64,000 nt of DNA from assembly GCF_003287935.1 (NCBI RefSeq), contig NZ_CP030287.1, positions 8,006,869-8,070,868 of the forward strand, read 5' to 3'. The notes beneath the pieces are model-generated. The model ran no database searches. It was not told where the DNA came from and saw nothing but the letters and a program-made list of their open reading frames with translations. The translations under genes and the position numbers were made by a program. This document shows positions 60,673 through 64,000 of the stretch, in pieces; position 1 is the stretch's first letter; each line of letters opens with the position of its first letter. Source of the DNA: Streptomyces sp. ICC1 (GTDB lineage Bacteria; Actinomycetota; Actinomycetes; Streptomycetales; Streptomycetaceae).

Positions 60673-62034
60673 ATGGACAAGCAGCAGGAATTCGTCCTCC
60701 GGACGCTCGAGGAGCGGGACATCCGCTTCGTGCGCCTGTGGTTCACCGATGTACTGGGCTTCCTCAAGTCCGTCGCGGTCGCGCCGGCGGAGCTGGAGCA
60801 GGCCTTTGACGAGGGCATCGGGTTCGACGGCTCGGCGATCGAGGGGTTCGCGCGGGTCTACGAGTCCGACATGATCGCCAAGCCGGACCCGAGCACCTTC
60901 CAGATACTGCCGTGGCGCGCGGAGGCCCCCGGCACCGCCAGGATGTTCTGCGACATCCTGATGCCCGACGGATCCCCCTCGTACGCGGACCCCCGGTACG
61001 TCCTCAAGCGCATCCTGAACAAGACCTCGGACCTGGGCTTCACCTTCTACACCCACCCCGAGATCGAGTTCTTCCTGCTGAAGGACAAGCCGCTGGACGG
61101 CACCCGGCCCACCCCCGCGGACAATTCGGGCTACTTTGACCACACCCCGCAGAACGTCGGCATGGACTTCCGCCGCCAGGCCATCACGATGCTCGAATCC
61201 ATGGGCATCTCGGTCGAGTTCAGCCACCACGAGGGCGCGCCGGGCCAGCAGGAGATCGACCTGCGCTACGCCGACGCCCTCTCGACGGCCGACAACATCA
61301 TGACCTTCCGCCTGGTCATGAAGCAGGTCGCGCTGGAGCAGGGCGTCCAGGCCACCTTCATGCCGAAGCCCTTCTCGGAGTACCCGGGGTCGGGCATGCA
61401 CACCCACCTCTCCCTCTTCGAGGGCGACCGCAACGCCTTCTACGAGTCGGGCGCCGAGTACCAGCTCTCCAAGGTCGGCCGCTCCTTCATCGCGGGCCTG
61501 CTCCGCCACGCGGCCGAGACGGCGGCGGTCACCAACCAGTGGGTCAACTCCTACAAGCGCATCTGGGGCGGCTCCTCGCGCACCGCCGGTTCCGGCGGCG
61601 AGGCCCCCTCGTACATCTGCTGGGGCCACAACAACCGCTCGGCCCTGATCCGCGTCCCGATGTACAAGCCGGGCAAGACGGGCTCCTCGCGCGTCGAGGT
61701 CCGCTCGATCGACTCCGGCGCCAACCCGTACCTGACGTACGCCGTCCTGCTGGCCGCCGGCCTGAAGGGCATCGAGGAGGGCTACGAACTCCCGGCGGGC
61801 GCGGACGACGACGTCTGGGCCCTCTCGGACGCCGAGCGCCGCGCGATGGGCATCGAGCCCCTCCCGCAGAACCTCGGCGAGGCCATCTCCCTGATGGAGC
61901 GCAGCGAACTGGTCGCCGAAACCCTCGGCGAGCACGTCTTCGACTTCTTCCTCCGCAACAAGAAGCAGGAGTGGGAGGAGTACCGCTCGGAGGTCACGGC
62001 CTTCGAACTCCGCAAGATGATGCCGGTGCTGTAA
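60673..62034 (+). CDS. glnA2: Glutamine-synthetase-like enzyme GlnA2
   Basis: A 453-residue member of the type I glutamine synthetase family. The N-terminus MDKQQEFVLRTLEERDIRFV and the length are those of Streptomyces GlnA2. In S. coelicolor this paralogue has been reported as a gamma-glutamylpolyamine synthetase rather than the main glutamine synthetase. Core motifs are present: GFDGSAIEGFARVYESDM, EFSHHEGAPGQQEIDLRY (metal ligands), PYLTYAVLLAAGL, and SGMHTHLSLF. The ATG at 60673 is preceded by GCGAGGATG. A strong terminator follows. Confidence 0.93.
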   Translation: MDKQQEFVLRTLEERDIRFVRLWFTDVLGFLKSVAVAPAELEQAFDEGIGFDGSAIEGFARVYESDMIAKPDPSTFQILPWRAEAPGTARMFCDILMPDGSPSYADPRYVLKRILNKTSDLGFTFYTHPEIEFFLLKDKPLDGTRPTPADNSGYFDHTPQNVGMDFRRQAITMLESMGISVEFSHHEGAPGQQEIDLRYADALSTADNIMTFRLVMKQVALEQGVQATFMPKPFSEYPGSGMHTHLSLFEGDRNAFYESGAEYQLSKVGRSFIAGLLRHAAETAAVTNQWVNSYKRIWGGSSRTAGSGGEAPSYICWGHNNRSALIRVPMYKPGKTGSSRVEVRSIDSGANPYLTYAVLLAAGLKGIEEGYELPAGADDDVWALSDAERRAMGIEPLPQNLGEAISLMERSELVAETLGEHVFDFFLRNKKQEWEEYRSEVTAFELRKMMPVL

Positions 62035-62069
62035 CCGCAGGTCAGAGGCCCTTTGGGGCTTGGTTTGGG

Positions 62070-62104
62070 CTCAGGGCCGACGGCGTGCAGCCGTCGGCCC
62101 TGAG
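62070..62104. terminator. Terminator hairpin after glnA2
   Basis: CTCAGGGCCGACGG (62070-62083) pairs perfectly with 62091-62104 across a seven-base loop. It ends 70 bases after the glnA2 stop. Confidence 0.9.
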
Positions 62105-62234
62105 TCGTTACTCCGATTTACTGAAAATCGGTGCGCTGGGGCCGGGTGTGGTGCTCGATCGACGCCGCACGGGTCAGGCTCGCCCTCGGGATCGCGTGCG
62201 GAACCCTCTGCCGATCCGGACGAGGAGCGAGTGG

Positions 62235-62483
62235 ATGAAGCCTGAGAGCAGTGCACGGGGCCGGCTCGGGCCGTTGCCCCGCCGCGGGACCCGGCCGGCC
62301 GGCGGTGTCCTCGCCCTGGTCGCCCTGGTGCTGACGGCGGGTCTGGCCACGCCCGCCGGAGCCGCGGCCGCGGGTGAGGGTCAGGGCGCGGGGGAGCGCG
62401 TGAGCGCGTCGGGCCGCGGGGGCGGCGACCGCGAGAGGTGCGGGGGGGCTGGGGGAGGGGATCGTGGGCGACGAGTCCTTTGA
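62235..62483 (+). pseudogene. Signal-peptide stub of a secreted protein
   Basis: The ATG at 62235 is preceded by GAGGAGCG and gives MKPESSARGRLGPLPRRGTR, then a clear signal peptide (GGVLALVALVLTAGLATPAG followed by AAAAGE). After about 45 residues the frame runs into Gly/Arg/Glu repeats and a stop at 62483, so only the export signal remains. In other Streptomyces the gene after glnA2 codes, as I recall, for a secreted hydrolase or similar. The sequence between about 62385 and 62470 is G-rich and is the likely break. Confidence 0.5.
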
Positions 62484-62620
62484 GGGCGCGGTCGCGGGGC
62501 CTCTCTCCGGCATACGGAACTCCAGTCATGTCGTCATTTCTTCGCACCCCTGCCGCCCCATGTTCTCAGCAATCGGAACGTCCCGGGGCGGATGCCCCGT
62601 GTGACGTACCCTGCGGCCCC

Positions 62621-63391
62621 ATGAACGCACGTGTGAAGAAGACCGCCGTGGTGACCGGCGCCGGATCGGGGATCGGCCGCTCCGTGGCCCTCGCCCTGGC
62701 CGCCGCCGGATGGTCGGTGGCCGTGGCCGGCCGCCGCATCGAACCGCTCCAGGAGACCGCCGAGGCCGCCGGGGCCGCCGGCGCGGAAGCCGACGTGCAG
62801 TGCGTGCGCGCCGACGTGAGCGATCCGGACGACGTGGCCGCGCTGTTCGCGGCCGTGCGCGAGCGCCACGGGCGGCTCGACCTGCTCTTCAACAACGCGG
62901 GCACCTTCGGCCCGGCCGGGGTCGCGCTGGAGGACATCTCCTACGAGGCCTGGCGCTCGGTGGTCGACGTCAACCTCACCGGGGCGTTCCTGTGCGCGCA
63001 GGCCGCCTTCCGGGTGATGAAGGCCCAGGACCCGCAGGGCGGCCGCATCATCAACAACGGATCGATCTCGGCGCACGTGCCGCGGCCGAACTCGATCGCC
63101 TACACCGCGACCAAGCACGCCATGACCGGCCTGACGAAGTCGCTGTCGCTGGACGGGCGTCCGTACCGGATCGCGTGCGGCCAGATCGACATCGGCAACG
63201 CGGCCACCGAGATGACCGAGCGGATGCAGACCGGGATCCTGCAGGCCAACGGCCAACTCGCGGTGGAGCCCGTGATGGACGCCGCCGACGTGGCGCGCAC
63301 CGTGCTGCACATGGCGGAGCTGCCGCTGGGGGCGAACGTCCAGTTCGCCACCGTGATGGCGAGCGCGATGCCCTACATCGGGCGCGGCTGA
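62621..63391 (+). CDS. Short-chain dehydrogenase/reductase
   Basis: A 256-residue classical SDR. The NAD(P) loop is [20 protein letters not shown], the NNAG motif is [13 protein letters not shown], and the active site is S (NNGSISAHV) with Y-x3-K (AYTATKHAM). The arginine after the first strand (AVAGRRIE) favours NADP. Substrate specificity cannot be read from the sequence. The gene has no close co-directional partner except the PhzF-like gene 109 bases downstream. Confidence 0.92.
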   Translation: MNARVKKTAVVTGAGSGIGRSVALALAAAGWSVAVAGRRIEPLQETAEAAGAAGAEADVQCVRADVSDPDDVAALFAAVRERHGRLDLLFNNAGTFGPAGVALEDISYEAWRSVVDVNLTGAFLCAQAAFRVMKAQDPQGGRIINNGSISAHVPRPNSIAYTATKHAMTGLTKSLSLDGRPYRIACGQIDIGNAATEMTERMQTGILQANGQLAVEPVMDAADVARTVLHMAELPLGANVQFATVMASAMPYIGRG

Positions 63392-63500
63392 CCCGTTTCG
63401 CCCCGCCCCCGCGGGCCCGTCCGCGCATCCACCCCGTCCCGACCTGCGAAAACGGCCCGGATCCGGGAATGCGGTCCCGGGGGCGGGGGTTGAGGCGATC

Positions 63501-64000
63501 ATGACTGACGTACTGCGCTACACCGCCTTCTCCGCCGACCCGGCCGGCGGCAACCCCGCCGGTGTCGTACTCGACGCGGCCGGCCTCGACGAGGCCGCCA
63601 TGCTGGAGATCGCCGCCGGACTCGGCTACAGCGAGACCGCCTTCCTCACCGCGCCGCCCGAGGGCCTGGGCGGGGAGGACGGCCGGTCCTTCACCGTCCG
63701 CTACTTCAGCCCGAAGGCGGAGGTCCCCTTCTGCGGGCACGCCACCGTGGCCACCGCGGTGGCGCTGGGCGAGCGGATCGGCCCCGGCGAGCTGCTCTTC
63801 GCGACCCGGGCGGGCACGGTGCCGGTGTCGGTGACCCGAGAGCCCCGCGACGGGGAAGCCGCTGAAGCCGGCGGCCAGGGCGGCCTGCGGGCCGTCCTGA
63901 CCAGCGTCGAGCCGCACACCGAGGCGCTGGCGGACCCGGCCGACCTCGCCGAGGCGCTGGCCGCCCTCGACTGGCGGGCGGAGGACCTGGACCCGCTGTT
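63501..64000 (+). CDS. PhzF-family epimerase/isomerase (3' end outside window)
   Basis: The ATG at 63501 opens a frame that continues past the window end; 166 residues are visible. PhzF motifs are DVLRYTAFSADPAGGNPAGV (start strand), AAGLGYSETAFLTAP with the catalytic glutamate, and RYFSPKAEVPFCGHATVATA. Family members are diaminopimelate-epimerase-fold enzymes, among them the phenazine biosynthesis isomerase. Most stand-alone copies like this one have unknown substrates. Confidence 0.9.
   Translation, partial: MTDVLRYTAFSADPAGGNPAGVVLDAAGLDEAAMLEIAAGLGYSETAFLTAPPEGLGGEDGRSFTVRYFSPKAEVPFCGHATVATAVALGERIGPGELLFATRAGTVPVSVTREPRDGEAAEAGGQGGLRAVLTSVEPHTEALADPADLAEALAALDWRAEDLDPL

Noticed and set aside
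58708..61935. 1075-codon minus-strand frame that would fuse a glnA2-antisense frame to DUF305
   Set aside because: Only its last 232 codons are a real gene (DUF305, GTG start at 59406); the rest is the shadow of glnA2 and DUF3105.

Overview
The window is very GC-rich actinobacterial DNA, almost certainly Streptomyces. The evidence is the third-codon-position bias, frequent GTG starts, Streptomyces-type signature genes (an rrn leader next to crr-ptsI, glnA2, an XRE/DUF5753-DUF397 regulator set, DUF6153/DUF305/DUF3105, barnase-type lipoprotein with barstar) and Streptomyces-type cis sites (DasR-like dre boxes). Most of it is ordinary chromosomal housekeeping and regulatory sequence, with two accessory stretches (about 8.0-15.6 kb and 22.4-29.1 kb).

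The most important point for any reader is that the sequence is not one clean piece. Four stretches match Illumina Nextera transposase adapters with a few mismatches (1862-1894, 15588-15613, 22322-22355, 49144-49176). They divide the window into five blocks whose order cannot be trusted: A (1-1861), B (1895-15587), C (15614-22321), D (22356-49143) and E (49177-64000). Genes are cut at these scars: the rRNA operon is reduced to its leader, the lytic transglycosylase loses its tail and the enoyl-CoA hydratase loses its start. A second set of breaks lies at GC-rich low-complexity tracts or fragment junctions (near 8.5, 8.75, 21.3, 22.97, 29.05, 35.75, 41.4, 53.2 and 62.4 kb), where two unrelated half-genes meet or a gene loses a part. 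Some may be real deletions, but several look like assembly collapses.

Block A: two diiron (ferritin-fold) oxidase-type genes, divergent. Block B: leader and promoter region of an rRNA operon, then PTS genes crr and ptsI behind two overlapping dre-like boxes, a conserved protein, acetoacetyl-CoA synthetase, a truncated GH31 glycosidase, transposase remnants (IS3-like, IS5-like), DUF2625, a frameshifted DUF6431 gene, a lipoprotein, and a VirD4/TraG-like coupling protein with DUF4913 (remnant of a conjugative element). Block C: truncated lytic transglycosylase, membrane-anchored DsbA-like protein, an ATPase/XRE-DUF5753/DUF397 regulator triad, a coupled DUF6232 pair, a deleted Ser/Thr kinase and a lipoprotein.

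Block D: starts with a half-copy of a short inverted-repeat element whose full copy sits upstream of fmt. It holds an accessory island with a GNAT-like protein, an HEPN-motif protein, an XRE-tailed protein, a Cys/His-coiled-coil protein and a nucleotidyltransferase, closed by a TniB-like fragment. It then returns to core genes: RhtA-type exporter, WYL regulator and its divergent target, HAD hydrolase, TIGR03084-AtuA genes, a branched-chain-type ABC transporter with acyl-CoA ligase under paired operators, LysR, barstar/RNase, SorC regulator, and rpe-rsmB-fmt. Block E: enoyl-CoA hydratase with TetR regulator, citrate synthase 2, pdxH, a PAS-domain protein, a SIS-domain protein, DUF6153, DUF998 and alpha/beta hydrolase, CBS pair, DUF3105-DUF305, glnA2, an SDR and the start of a PhzF-family gene.

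I did not find tRNA genes, complete rRNA genes, CRISPR arrays or a complete insertion sequence. The best candidate for an undescribed system is the HEPN / XRE / Cys-His / nucleotidyltransferase island at 24.5-28.6 kb, but it is only a hypothesis from motifs and neighbourhood.
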